From assembly GCA_001986395.2 (NCBI GenBank), contig MQVO02000011.1, forward strand, positions 310,001-374,000: DNA of 64,000 bases, written 5' to 3'. The stretch is from Irpex lacteus. Taxonomy: Eukaryota; Basidiomycota; Agaricomycetes; Polyporales; Irpicaceae. The translations under genes and the position numbers were made by a program. Below the pieces are notes generated by a model. The model had not been told where the DNA came from, did not search any database, and saw nothing but the letters and a program-made list of their open reading frames with translations. Below, piece after piece: positions 33,967-44,281 of this stretch (position 1 is its first letter; each line of letters starts with the position of its first letter).

Positions 33967-35103
33967 ATATACTTCTCTTCAGGTTATAATTACCATACAT
34001 ATCGGTTTTGGCATTGAATATCTCGGCTTTCAAAGTTTCGAATCCCGCCTTCATTCTACACAACGTCCCCCAACGCAGGCGAGGCAAAGGTCAGTTGCAA
34101 ATATGTGTACTTCCAGTGCTGTACAGAGAGTGACTCACTGTGACGTGGGCCACAAACCGTCGCTGTGTGGTTTCTAGGGTCCAGGATGATCCACTTGGGC
34201 TATGTCGTTGTCGGGGCCATGCGTACGTTGTATCATTCTTTGTTATTGTCGCCGGTATTGACGTTGATACCTATATCTGAAGTGTCCGTTCATTATGAAC
34301 TTGCGTCGTGCACAGGAAGCCTGGCCATGTCTGGAGGCGAGTACCTGAAAGTCGTCGAAGTGTTTATCATGAGCCAGCCATGGCCATGATGCGGGATTTC
34401 CAGTGTAGAATCGCCCAGTGCTTCCACCGACCGCGGAATGTGTCTCTGCAGGTACCGAAAGACAGCGCCACATCTGTACGCTCAGCCGTACTTCCAGATT
34501 GAAATCAGCTTCCCGGACGTGAAGGACCCTCCTCAAATGAATGGAGACTGTTCTTTCGGACACTGTGATCACTTTATGGCACTTGTGGGCTTGAAATTTC
34601 CCACTCACAGTGCGTCTTCTGATATTCCGCAGGCGTATGGTCAGAACTATAAGCTCAGTGGTCCCGACGATAGCGGAACGCTCGGCAGCGTACCAGCAAC
34701 TGACTATCCTCTGTCAAGGCCATTCAACTTTCGGATGGGCGAACAAAATCTGGTCGGTTCTTAGCCAATAATCACCAGCCTAACATGCTTGCTCATCGCA
34801 GCACATGGAGAATGTGAGTGCCAATCCAGTTCACGCTCATTACCGGAATAGCAGGTCGACATGCATGGGCGGATCGGACATCGATCGGATTGATTGATGC
34901 TTTCCCAGCTCGCCACATCTTACTGCACACCAGGAGTTTCCCGACTCCGACCATAACTTTCTTTGGCAGGCGGTTCCTTAGGGGAGAGGTACAAGTATGA
35001 ACTCTCGAAGCAAGCGTGTGCATCCGTGCTATGCCGGAACCAAGACCTTTACTGGTTCTGTACCCTCCGCTGGCTCTGTGCACAACATCCACACCCCCGA
35101 GCC
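33967..35103. other. Intergenic 1.1 kb, nothing recognised
   Basis: Overlapping frames at 34165-34389 and 34438-34764 (plus) and 34243-34608 (minus) reach 75-120 codons but match no family I know and lack coherent exon partners. The last few hundred bases should contain the DUF6533 gene promoter. Confidence 0.4.
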
Positions 35104-36759
35104 ATGGAGGTCGTTTCCCCGACCGCGGTTCGGATTGCCACTCTGACACGGACCGTGAGCTATAGTGAAGGTGTGTATACTCTTCCCAAGCCTTTTTGTC
35201 CCATACTGATATGTTTTCCTTTCAGTCGCATCTGTCACCGTACTCGCTTGGGATGTTCTCATCATGTTCTCTGACGAGGTTAGCTACTGTCTTCGACTTT
35301 TTTTCAAAGCAGCTGACATAAACTGTTTCGCATCGCAAGGTTGAGCTGATCTGGAGGTCCGTTGCGATGTCTTGAGCAGCCTGAAGTGATGCTAAATTTG
35401 GCCGTAGGCAGCGTTGGACTCCCGCAAAGGTCCTATATCTATTGGCACGGTATCTTCCGCTTGGATTTCAGCTGTGAGTCGAAGCCTCTTCGAAGAGAAA
35501 TATCTGGGTGCTAAATAGTGCAGAGCTTTGCTAGCCATAAATACCGATGGCACTACTGGGCTACATTTCACTGTGGAACAATGCAGGAAATGGATGATAT
35601 TTCAAGCTATCATTTTGCAGATGGTTATCACCACGGTAGATATCATACTAATAATGCGGCGTGAGTACGGACTGTACTATTCTTGGTATGACTTATGACC
35701 TATTATCTCACAGTCTTCGCCCTATACAATAAATCTCGCCTTTTGTTGATACTTCTATCAACAACGTTTCTGGCCGAGATCACTTATCTCTCATACAATC
35801 TTGCAACTGTCACTCCACGGCTAGGGTTCGCGGAAGATTGCTTCGTCAGATCTAGCCCACCTTCCTTCATCATCTATTGGTGAGTATTCTTTCGGTGATA
35901 CTGTCTTTGGATCGTATTCTCATTTATGCTGGTGCAGGATTGTGTCTTTGGTCTTTGAGACACTGCTTTTTGTGCTAACACTGATCAAGTTCGCCAAGGC
36001 TATGATGGACGGATGGGGGAAACGACCAGTTATGCAAGAGTTTGTCCGAGATGGTACATGGGCATATGCACTGATTTTCGGTGTGCAATCCTCTCTCATC
36101 TATCTTTTTCATCACTGATATGACATGCCGGTAGTCACCATGGTCATCAATTCTGCACTATACAAGTCGGTACATTCCCCATTAGCAGGTATCTGTTTCA
36201 CATGGCTACAGTCCGTGCTCTCCTTTGCGGTACGTATTTGTTTACTGCCGTACTACCCCGAGGGTCATGTTCCTGATCCTGCTCTGATTTTCTCATTGAT
36301 AGGGCTCACGTCTGATTCTGAGCCCCAGGCGGCGTAGTACGAACAGAGCGGCAAGCACGGATCCCCACAGTGACCACGGCGTCTCTATCCCTCTTTCTCC
36401 CTTATCTCCGAGATCAGTCGACCCATTCTCTCCTAGATTCTCAGGTGTCACCGTAAAAGTGGCTCAGCCCTCCTTCATCAGCAAGTCGGCGACATCTTCA
36501 CCTATCAGCGAGCAGTACAAGAACCCGAATACGTGGAATAAACCTTCCTCCCCTACTACTGCTACGGAGTTGTCTCCAATGCAGATACGGGTTGACGTTA
36601 TGCACGAGAGTGATCGCTTTTCGTATGGTACGTTCATCATTCCAGCTCTCGTTCTAACACTTGTCCCTTACCGAATCTCAATCTCGAGAAGCTTTCGACA
36701 CAAATTCACCTGCTAGTACTCACCACCTAGTCAAGGATGATGTTGGTTTGGCTGTTTGA
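35104..36759 (+). CDS. DUF6533 seven-helix membrane protein
   Basis: A basidiomycete membrane protein family of unknown function. Nine or ten small exons splice in frame. The family hallmark follows the first exon: TVLAWDVLIMFSDEVELIWR, then a WTPAKVLYLLARYLPL segment, which is the DUF6533 core. Further hydrophobic helices are WMIFQAIILQMVITTVDIIL, LLLILLSTTFLAEITYLSY, IVSLVFETLLFVLTLIKF, a TWAYALIFVTMVINSALY segment and a final GICFTWLQSVLSFA. A serine/proline-rich cytoplasmic-looking tail of about 120 residues ends KDDVGLAV. The ATG at 35104 gives a 22-residue leader, usual for the family. Some have likened such proteins to receptors, but no ligand is known. Confidence 0.88.
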
Positions 36760-37805
36760 GTAAACTAGAGACACTGTAGAAGAATTTCTTGTACAATTAG
36801 ATGGTATGGTAATCACTATTAAGTCTATATGTTGTCGCTATCAGAGCCCGATGTCCGAGTCAGCGAGATCAGAGCGCTTCGCACACACCGCGCTAGCGCC
36901 ACTTGAACTTGTCCTGGTACTAGTACTGCCATGTGCGTTGCAGTAAGTTGGCCATCCTCAATTCTAAAAATACGAGACTTATGAAGGTATGTGTCGCGAT
37001 ATGTTCTGTCAATTCTGATTTGTTCACGAACTCTGGTTGCCTAAAATCGATCGCGGCGACCAGGATAGTCCACGTTCAACGACTATATGGTTACTGATGT
37101 TCATCTCTACTGCTAGCAAGGCCCGGGCCTATTTCACGATGTGCCATGTTCCGGATATAACGACATTTAGGATCTCTGGCCCCCCACTGTCGCCAAATTG
37201 ATCGCCTGCTGGCCATTGCTATTATGGCCCACCTTTTGATTACAAAGCGCTTAATCACCTGCCACTGCGACTCAGCCTGTTCGCTACCTCAACGCGGGTA
37301 TGAACAGTCGCACAGTGGATCACATAGCTTTGAAAGGTGTGTGATATGTGTCTATTATCTCATCTCACTTCAGTAGATTCTACCGAAGTGAGGAGTACGT
37401 CGTGCTGGGATCGCTTTCTTTCAGGTCTTACCGCATGGGTTGCTCTTCACCTCGTCACTCGTAATCTAGCGCGGCCCCTTGAGCCCCGTGGCCCAATTTC
37501 TTTGAACGTCGGGCCTCTTCAAAAGGAGTATCACAAGTCGGCCTGTCAATGCGACCAGGATCACACTGGAGCCTTTGACCCTCCCGCCGATGGCCCGTTT
37601 GGGTGGCACGAAACGTGTTCTCTTTGGCTGGCCTTTGACTACTTTGCTTTGGAACTTTGGTCTTTGGGCCTTAAACCTCCTGGATTTTCTGGTATAAAAA
37701 ACTCGGAAGGTACTGCTGCGATGACTATCCACAAGTCCTATCCCGTACAAGCCTATCCTCGAGCTGTGTCTCCTCTCTGCTATTCTGGTCTAGCTTGTGT
37801 CGAAA
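36760..37805. other. Intergenic 1 kb, nothing recognised
   Basis: A 182-codon plus frame at 37337-37885 overlaps the next gene's start in another frame and has no family resemblance; its composition looks random. CT-rich sequence before 37805 fits a promoter and leader for the downstream gene. Confidence 0.4.
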
Positions 37806-38450
37806 ATGCAGCGTATTCAGCCCCACCCTACCGGAGCCTCCAACCGTTTCGTCATCCCTTACTGCACCCGCCCTCAAGAGGCTAAGTCCGGATCCTTACC
37901 GCGCGTCCCCTTCGACAGTGCAATCAAACCGCCTGGATCTGGTGTTTCCCTCGCTGAGGCTAGCGCGGCGGCTCCTGGTTCCGGAATGCGCAGGACTGTG
38001 GCACGAAGCGAAGACGTTATCGACCTTGGTGCTCAAATAAAGCTTCGTATAGTTGTGAGTACATCTCTCAGTGTTACACATGTTATTAACTGCTGACGTC
38101 TTCGTTGCAGTGGCCTGCATACCCAAACCTAGTGCTCTCACCACTTCTTACGTCTCGCGGTCCTATGACACGCGGTCAGCTACTTTCCGCGGTCGCTGCG
38201 GAGCTCATAAAGTATTTCGAGGTGAGCAGATATCAGATACTCGTACTATCTTCCCAACAAACATAGCTCACGTTTGCGGACATAGATGGCAAACCGCGAG
38301 AAGGAAAACCTGAAAGTCATAGTGCCCCCAGCATTTACAGACTTTGATATTGTGGGCAGACCCAAAATACGTATTTCGAACATTGTCATTATGGCCTTAG
38401 TGCACCTCGGCTCCAACATATGGCAAGCGGATCTCGAGCTAGAGCTATGA
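37806..38450 (+). CDS. Small protein of unknown function, 174 residues
   Basis: Exons 37806-38054, 38111-38221 and 38286-38450 join in frame with good splice signals. The N-terminal half is proline- and serine-rich. The C-terminal half is compact: WPAYPNLVLSPLLTSRG, a GQLLSAVAAELIKYFE helix, MANREKENLKVIVPPA, and IVIMALVHLGSNIWQADLEL at the end. The sequence looks protein-like and constrained, but I do not recognise the family. Neither membrane segments nor a signal peptide are visible. The ATG chosen is the first in frame after the upstream CT-rich leader; SKMQR six bases earlier lacks an ATG. Confidence 0.65.
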
Positions 38451-38925
38451 ACTGCTTCGGCACATTTGATAGCATCGTTTCTTTCTTGCCCCATCATTAG
38501 TTTCGCGGCTTCTATACTTATCATGAACTCTCACGGAGACTCCCATTGCATCATACCACCTCATCGCTCACCATGTATTATCATCTAATCTTGTTGCATA
38601 CCCATCTCACACATGTATCGTGCCACCTTGTCATTATCGAATCGAAGAATGAAATATTCTGAATTTGTGTGAAACACGCAATGCGAGAAAATGTCTTTTC
38701 TTACACATGGAATGCCATTCTTCTCGCAGAGACAGGGTTAGACCCTCACGCGTGCAAATACCTACCTAACCTTTGGAGGTGCTGGAAAGAGAGCTTCATC
38801 AATGAGCAGATGTTGAATGCCAGATGGATTCATGTAGTGATCATGATAGAATACTGATACAAAACGTCAGATATAGCACAGCAAGATAGCACACACGACT
38901 GAATGCAATGATCCTGTTTTTATGT
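38451..38925. other. Convergent 3' spacer
   Basis: 475 bp between two genes that read toward each other. It contains CT-rich 3' untranslated sequence and no gene that I can see. Confidence 0.4.
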
Positions 38926-40921
38926 CTACGATGCAGCCTCACCGTCTGTCTTTGCCTTCTTCGCACTCCCAATAGTAGGAACAGTTTGTCCGCGTACACC
39001 AGTATCGGCACCACCATCAGGTTCTACTGCACGCTTGCGCTTTTCACCAGTCTGTTCCTCGCCTGCGTTGGCAGACTTTGCAGCGTCGGCCTTTTCAGCT
39101 CGCTCCCGATTGCGGTCGCCATCACGGCCTCCGCCACGCCCTCGTCCACCCCGTCCACCTCGTCCTCCGCGTCCACCACGACCGCCTCGGCCGCCACGCC
39201 CACCCCTGTCATCACGTTGTGCGAAGTGCAATGCGCGCTTGGCAGCCGACGTGGCTCTCTCAAGCTGGAACTTCTTCTCGACATCCTCTGCGACACGGGA
39301 AAATCAAGTTAGTCATGAAACGACAGCTTTGGTAGACCGCTGTCTGGCTAAACGGCTCCTTGTATATGAAACATAGTTACTCACCGTCCAGATGTGACCA
39401 GGTGACCTCCTTGCCGCCAAGAGTGTTGATCTTTTCCTTGACAAAGGTGATCTCCTCTTCTGATAGAGCCTTGTCAAACCCTACCAGACCCCAGGTATCG
39501 CCTTTCGTGTATTGCACAAAAGGTGAGCGAGGGAAGCGCTCTTTGAGAGGGCCCTGCATATCGAGCGACAGAATAATGAGAGAACTGCATCCGAGGCAAC
39601 AAAACCAACCGAGCACACCTTGATTTCGTCAAAGCTGACATCGCCCTCAACGCCCTCAAACTTGAGGCTGGCGCCTTTGACATAGGGAACATCCTCTTCC
39701 TTGATCTTACCACCGTCTTCATCGTACACACGGATTCTGTTTCCGAGGAAGTCCAGCCAGACTTCGGGTTTTGCCTTTTCTTTGCCCTTGTCCTTACCCT
39801 TCCCGTTCGCAGCGGCCATCTCCCTGAAGGCATTGAATCCCTTCTTGCCCTGTGCCATGGTCTCCTTGCGAAGAACAGCGGACTTGCCGGTGAGACCTTT
39901 CTCCTTGATCTTCATTTCGCAGTAGGCCTCTCTATATTCAGTCATAGCGTGAGAATCTGATTTTTGTACGGAATGTGATCACACCTACTTTGACATCGTG
40001 AGGAGCTCCTTGCCCTCCCAAGTGGGTTTCGGGTCCGCGTTGAGGAACTTCTCGACTGAGCTCATGTCGTCGAACTCCACGAATACAGATCCCTGGACAG
40101 GCCCGGCGTTCTGTGAGTAAGCTAGGCTGAGCTATCAAAATACCGATCCCACCTTGAACAGCTTGCTGCCCTCCTCACGCCTCATTCGCACTGCGCTGGT
40201 TCGGCCATATCGGTTGAAGAACGCCTCAAGTTTCTCTTGCAGCCCTGGTACTTCTTCACCGAAACCTTTCTGAGTAATGGAAAGAAGGTTTCGTGAGTAA
40301 GGGACGAGTAGCGTCCACCGGGGGACCAAGGGCGCGACTAACTGCGTAGATACTCCGTTCGAATTGACCCTTGGGCTCTGTGACCTCTGTCCGACGGCGA
40401 ACGTTCTCGCCCTTTTCGTCGACCTCGAGGGCATCACTTGAGCGGAGTGCTTCCACGACCCAGTCTAGCCCAAGTGCGGTGAAGTCACGCATTCTCTTGA
40501 AGGAGGCTACGGTCTTAATGGGAACCCAGTGTTCTGGGTTGGCAGTATGGAGTGTCCACATGAACCTTGAGAGAAGTAAGAGTATCAAGTGGTCAGTTGA
40601 ACCTCTTAATTGACTACCGAATCGATAGGATCATACTTGTCGTAAGGAAGGTTTGCATCCGCAAAGTAGAATTCGACTATGTATTACACGGCATATGCGT
40701 TCGGCGTAAGTGCGCAGACTAGCTCTGAGGATTACGGGCTTACTTTGACGAACAGCACGCAGTTTCTTGTCCTTTTCGTCCTCATCCATGTTGACATCTC
40801 CCTCTGCCTTGCTCTCTTCGACCGTCGACTCTTTGGGCACTTCTGCTACAGCGTCATTCTGCTTGGCCTCTTCCGTCTTCAATTCGACCAACTGTTCGGG
40901 TGTTGCCTCCACGGTAGCCAT
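38926..40921 (-). CDS. LHP1: La ribonucleoprotein, RNA chaperone for Pol III transcripts
   Basis: La binds the 3' UUU ends of new RNA polymerase III transcripts such as pre-tRNAs. Exons start at ATG 40921. An acidic leader precedes the La motif (VEFYFADANLPYDKFMW; WVPIKTVASFKRMRDFTALG; LEVDEKGENVRRR), then RRM1 (SVFVEFDDMSSVEKFLN). A charged helix (KEKGLTGKSAVLRKETMAQG) leads to an xRRM-like second domain (WLDFLGNRIRVYDEDGG; LKFEGVEGDVSFDEIK; VQYTKGDTWGLVGFDKAL). The tail is an unusual run of RGG units (39130-39215), followed by a basic KRKR patch and ending TDGEAAS. LAM, RRM1 and xRRM order is canonical. The RGG run is absent from yeast Lhp1. Two tRNA genes lie nearby, one just 625 bp upstream, though this need not be meaningful. 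Confidence 0.93.
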
Positions 40922-41538
40922 AGTAGAGTAATTTTACGGTAAGCTCTGATGCCCTGCAATGCGTAGAATAGTATGCCGTGAGGAGTGGACAGAGAGGCTA
41001 CGAGAGAAGGCAAAGAGAAGTCCGAGGAGAGCTAACTTGAAATTAGCCGCTCGGTGGTAAAATCCTAATTGATTCAGGTACACGGGGTCCTGCCCTGAAC
41101 TCTTCGCCCGGCTCTTAGAATGTCGTTTTCTACAGTATGGGCAAGGATATAAGAATGTTAAATTGCTAGATTGAGATCCATCTACCATAGTTGCATATCA
41201 CTACCGATGCTAGGGTCTTCACAGGGGACTGCCTGATGTAGACTTCCAGAATTGCCCTTTCGGGAAATTCGCTGAGCTAATACGCCAGCTAGCTGTCGCA
41301 GGCATCCGAGCTGCTCAAACTTCAAAGGTTATCTAGACTTTTCTGTAAATACCTTACACTAAGACTTACTCCGCTGACGCTACGGCAGACCATATAAGCA
41401 GCTGAACAAGACGGCCGCTACAGATGGGTAGCTTCCTCTCCCATGGGCTCCGCAAAAAAGTGGAAAATTTTTATACACGATTCGGGAGCTTCTGACGTCC
41501 TATTTGCTGTTGCTTTGAAGGATGATGATTGAGTAAGC
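40922..41538. other. La promoter region
   Basis: About 620 bp with no recognised gene between the La start and the tRNA-Ile terminator. Confidence 0.4.
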
Positions 41539-41543
41539 AAAAA
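41539..41543 (-). terminator. RNA polymerase III terminator of tRNA-Ile
   Basis: Five T residues on the minus strand, three bases past the discriminator, form the terminator. Confidence 0.65.
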
Positions 41544-41546
41544 GAC

Positions 41547-41646
41547 TGGCCACCACAGGGATCGAACCTATGACCTTGGCGTTTCCGGGTTTTTTGGTTC
41601 AACCCCGATATTAGCACCACGCTCTAACCAACTGAGCTAGGCGGCC
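41547..41646 (-). tRNA. tRNA-Ile (AAU) with a 26-nt intron
   Basis: Minus strand. Acceptor GGCCGCC pairs with GGTGGCC (one G-U), D arm GCTC/GAGC, anticodon loop CTAATA-A with anticodon AAT at 41612-41610. The anticodon stem is TGGTG/CGCCA, and the T arm ATAGG-TTCGATC-CCTGT. The intron (41608-41583) lies one base after the anticodon and contains complementary ggggtt/aaccc runs that can extend the helix, as in normal pre-tRNAs. Confidence 0.96.
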
Positions 41647-44281
41647 ATGTCGAGAATATATTTAGTTTTTGTTACCATCGCCAAAAGGACGATGGAGGCA
41701 CGCGATTTCTCTTCCCGTGGTCTCAGTCGGAAGTTCTCAGGTACACAATGTTGCTTCACTCCCATGAGCTCGACTTCCACGACCAAGTCGGAGTATATTT
41801 GCTCTTCGTGGGTCGCGCGAGTGTGTTGCATCACAGGCTGTCTAGCTAGCTTCGCTCAGTGCGGATCAGTATTGACATGTCGGAAGAAGTCGTCGGATAC
41901 GTGAGTACGCGTGAGTATCAGGCATACAATGTATTTTGCATTCGGAAACAACGGCCTGAACGTTTCTCGGAGTTGTTCATGTCGAAAATCGCGGTGAGTT
42001 CTCTGTCTTGAAGTCATGTGCCTTCACTAACTTTATCAGAAGCGAAACCTCGCAGCTGCGTAGATTCTCGATAGATGTCCGATTTCAACATCGGATGCCT
42101 GTGGTTCGGAGTTGGTTCAGTATCAGAAGCGACATGAGGCCTGCTACAAGTTATGTTTCTTGAACTGCTGCAAGGCACCAGGGAAGTCTTGCATGCGTTT
42201 CACAATGACGGTGTCAATGTACTGTGGGGAGCTTGGTCTGGTTCTCACTCACGTACTGACATGAACACCTGTAGGCGATGCCCGAATGTTTCAGTGATTA
42301 TAGGTCGATGTTTGTGAGTCTTCCAGAACTGATTTTTTAGTATCTCTAACCTGACAGCTTTGAAATGTAGCGGTGTTCTATCTGTCCAGCATGTTCTCGT
42401 CATTCCAGAGGGACTGATATGGGACGCATCAATGTTTTACGCATTTCTAGGTTTGCAGACAATTCGAGAAGAGTTGCTGGAATGCGGCTTTTGGTCCCCG
42501 AGATCTACATGCTGGTTGTACCCTACACAACAACAAAGTAATTATGGAATGGAGCCGCCACAAAAGCTGCTCAACGTTGCCCCTAGCCTTCATTGACGAA
42601 TTACAGGGGAGCTAACTCCATTGCTTGGATCATTCCTCAAAATGAATGCGCTCCTCCAATGATACATATCTGACGGCATGCGGAACACTCCATAGATCTT
42701 CACGGTGCCACTCTAGTCTGTCGCTCTCCCACAATGCGTAGACGTCCTCCGCGAGAGATGGATTGGGTGAGCCTCGCTTCTCCCGCGACCAGGCTTGTGC
42801 AAGACGCTCACAAGTCATCAGATTGTCCGCGCATTCAGAACGCTCGTGCTCACTCAGCTTGACGTCTCCGACGATTTGAAGCTGTGGTCAGCTGCAGGAA
42901 TCATTCATTATCTGACCGGCCCACCTATCCGGTATGCCGCGGAGCAGAGGGTTCTAAATTCATATGCTCCGCCGTCATGGAAAGTACTCGCATTCGAATG
43001 TATCCAACGCCCATCTCAAACTTTTCTTATCACAGAATACCTTGTACTGTGGCCGTCCGAGCCTTAGCGGATTTTCTCTTCGGTGCCACGATCAACGTCG
43101 GGATTGATGTACGATTGGTGCGTACCTCCGCTCTGTTAAACATGATCGGCCAAGGTACAAATTAGCGGACGCTTCCACAAACCGTCTGATCAGCTGTTGC
43201 AGAAGGTCATGTCCATACCGCAAGCTCTGTTCTGAACTTACCAGTGGTGTGTCCTGTGCGGCTCAGATGTGGCGTCCATGAAATTCAGCTGCAAGTCTAG
43301 ATCTGAGTTGGTGCGATTATGCACTCGGATTCTCATGAACGACAGGAAGCCTCCCCACACCCGTTTGACTCAACAACAAATGGGAACCGCCGGCTCACTT
43401 CCGTTCTCGGTGCACTTTAACTGAGACCGCACAGCCTTGGTGCGTGTTTGATGTCATACCGCGATAGAGCCGTCTTCTTACGGCACGAGGCATCCTGCTA
43501 TGGGAATGCGCCTTGGTAAGACAGATCAATGGATTGCTCAGACTCGTTCAAATTATTTGTAAGTACGAGGAATCTTAGCGCCGGGACGCAGCGAAGAAGG
43601 CAGCAAGTACAAAGTCATGAGGTGCCGAACAGCTCCCCTCGACCCGCACTACTATACGAAGGTGCTAACGGCGTGTCGATATTTATGACTGGGCGCCACA
43701 ACGTAACAAGCCGACCGATGAGCATGGGAAGCGACCTTCCTGCAAGTTTCCATGATTCTCTGAAGCCATAGGGCGCTAGATGCGTATGTCCGAGCGATTG
43801 ATTTTTCTGGTCGGGAGCTGTCCAAAAGGCCGCAACAATCCACATCGACTGCAGATGCATTTGACGACCGTGGCGGCAAACCTTGCTCTTCATTCCGATT
43901 ATGGCTCTGGGACTGGATCTGCCACTGCATCTGATTCTCGCGGTCTAGTCCACGCAGTAAAGAACTCGACAATGTACGTGCTGAAGCTACGCGAAGGACA
44001 TGCCATGGCGTACGGGCATAGAGTTACGTCTGTGGCCCTGCAAGTTGGAACTTTCGGGAGCGCATCGCCGGAACCACTATATATCAATGTATGGGAAGCG
44101 TCCCTGATCACCCATACCATCCGCTATCCTTCTCCAGGATTCTCTGAGGCAACCTTCAAATATCATTTCAAACTTCCGAGCTTGTACGCGTTATCCTTCA
44201 CCCTCATCTTTACTCACTGACACACTGTGGCTTGAGCATAGACCAACCTAGCCAGCAAGTGCTTGGGTGGCGCTGCCAACC
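41647..44281. other. Gene-poor block of 2.6 kb
   Basis: Frames of 60-146 codons occur on both strands (for example 42630-42818 minus, 43780-44220 plus), often two or three overlapping, which is usual for noncoding DNA of this composition. A possible splice-like string around 41875-42063 (gaagaagtcgtcggatac, with exons ending KRNLAAA) could be a gene remnant, but I cannot name it. The final 300 bp are the likely promoter of the transcription factor. Confidence 0.45.

Noticed and set aside
34243..34764. Overlapping 75-120 codon frames on both strands
   Set aside because: Neither strand shows recognised domains; overlapping open frames are expected by chance at this composition.
37337..37885. 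182-codon plus-strand frame
   Set aside because: It overlaps the better-supported gene at 37806 in another frame, has no family resemblance and no splice logic.
43529..44220. Possible gene with frames at 43529-43771 and 43780-44220
   Set aside because: Minus-strand frames of equal length overlap, and no domain or splice pattern supports coding.
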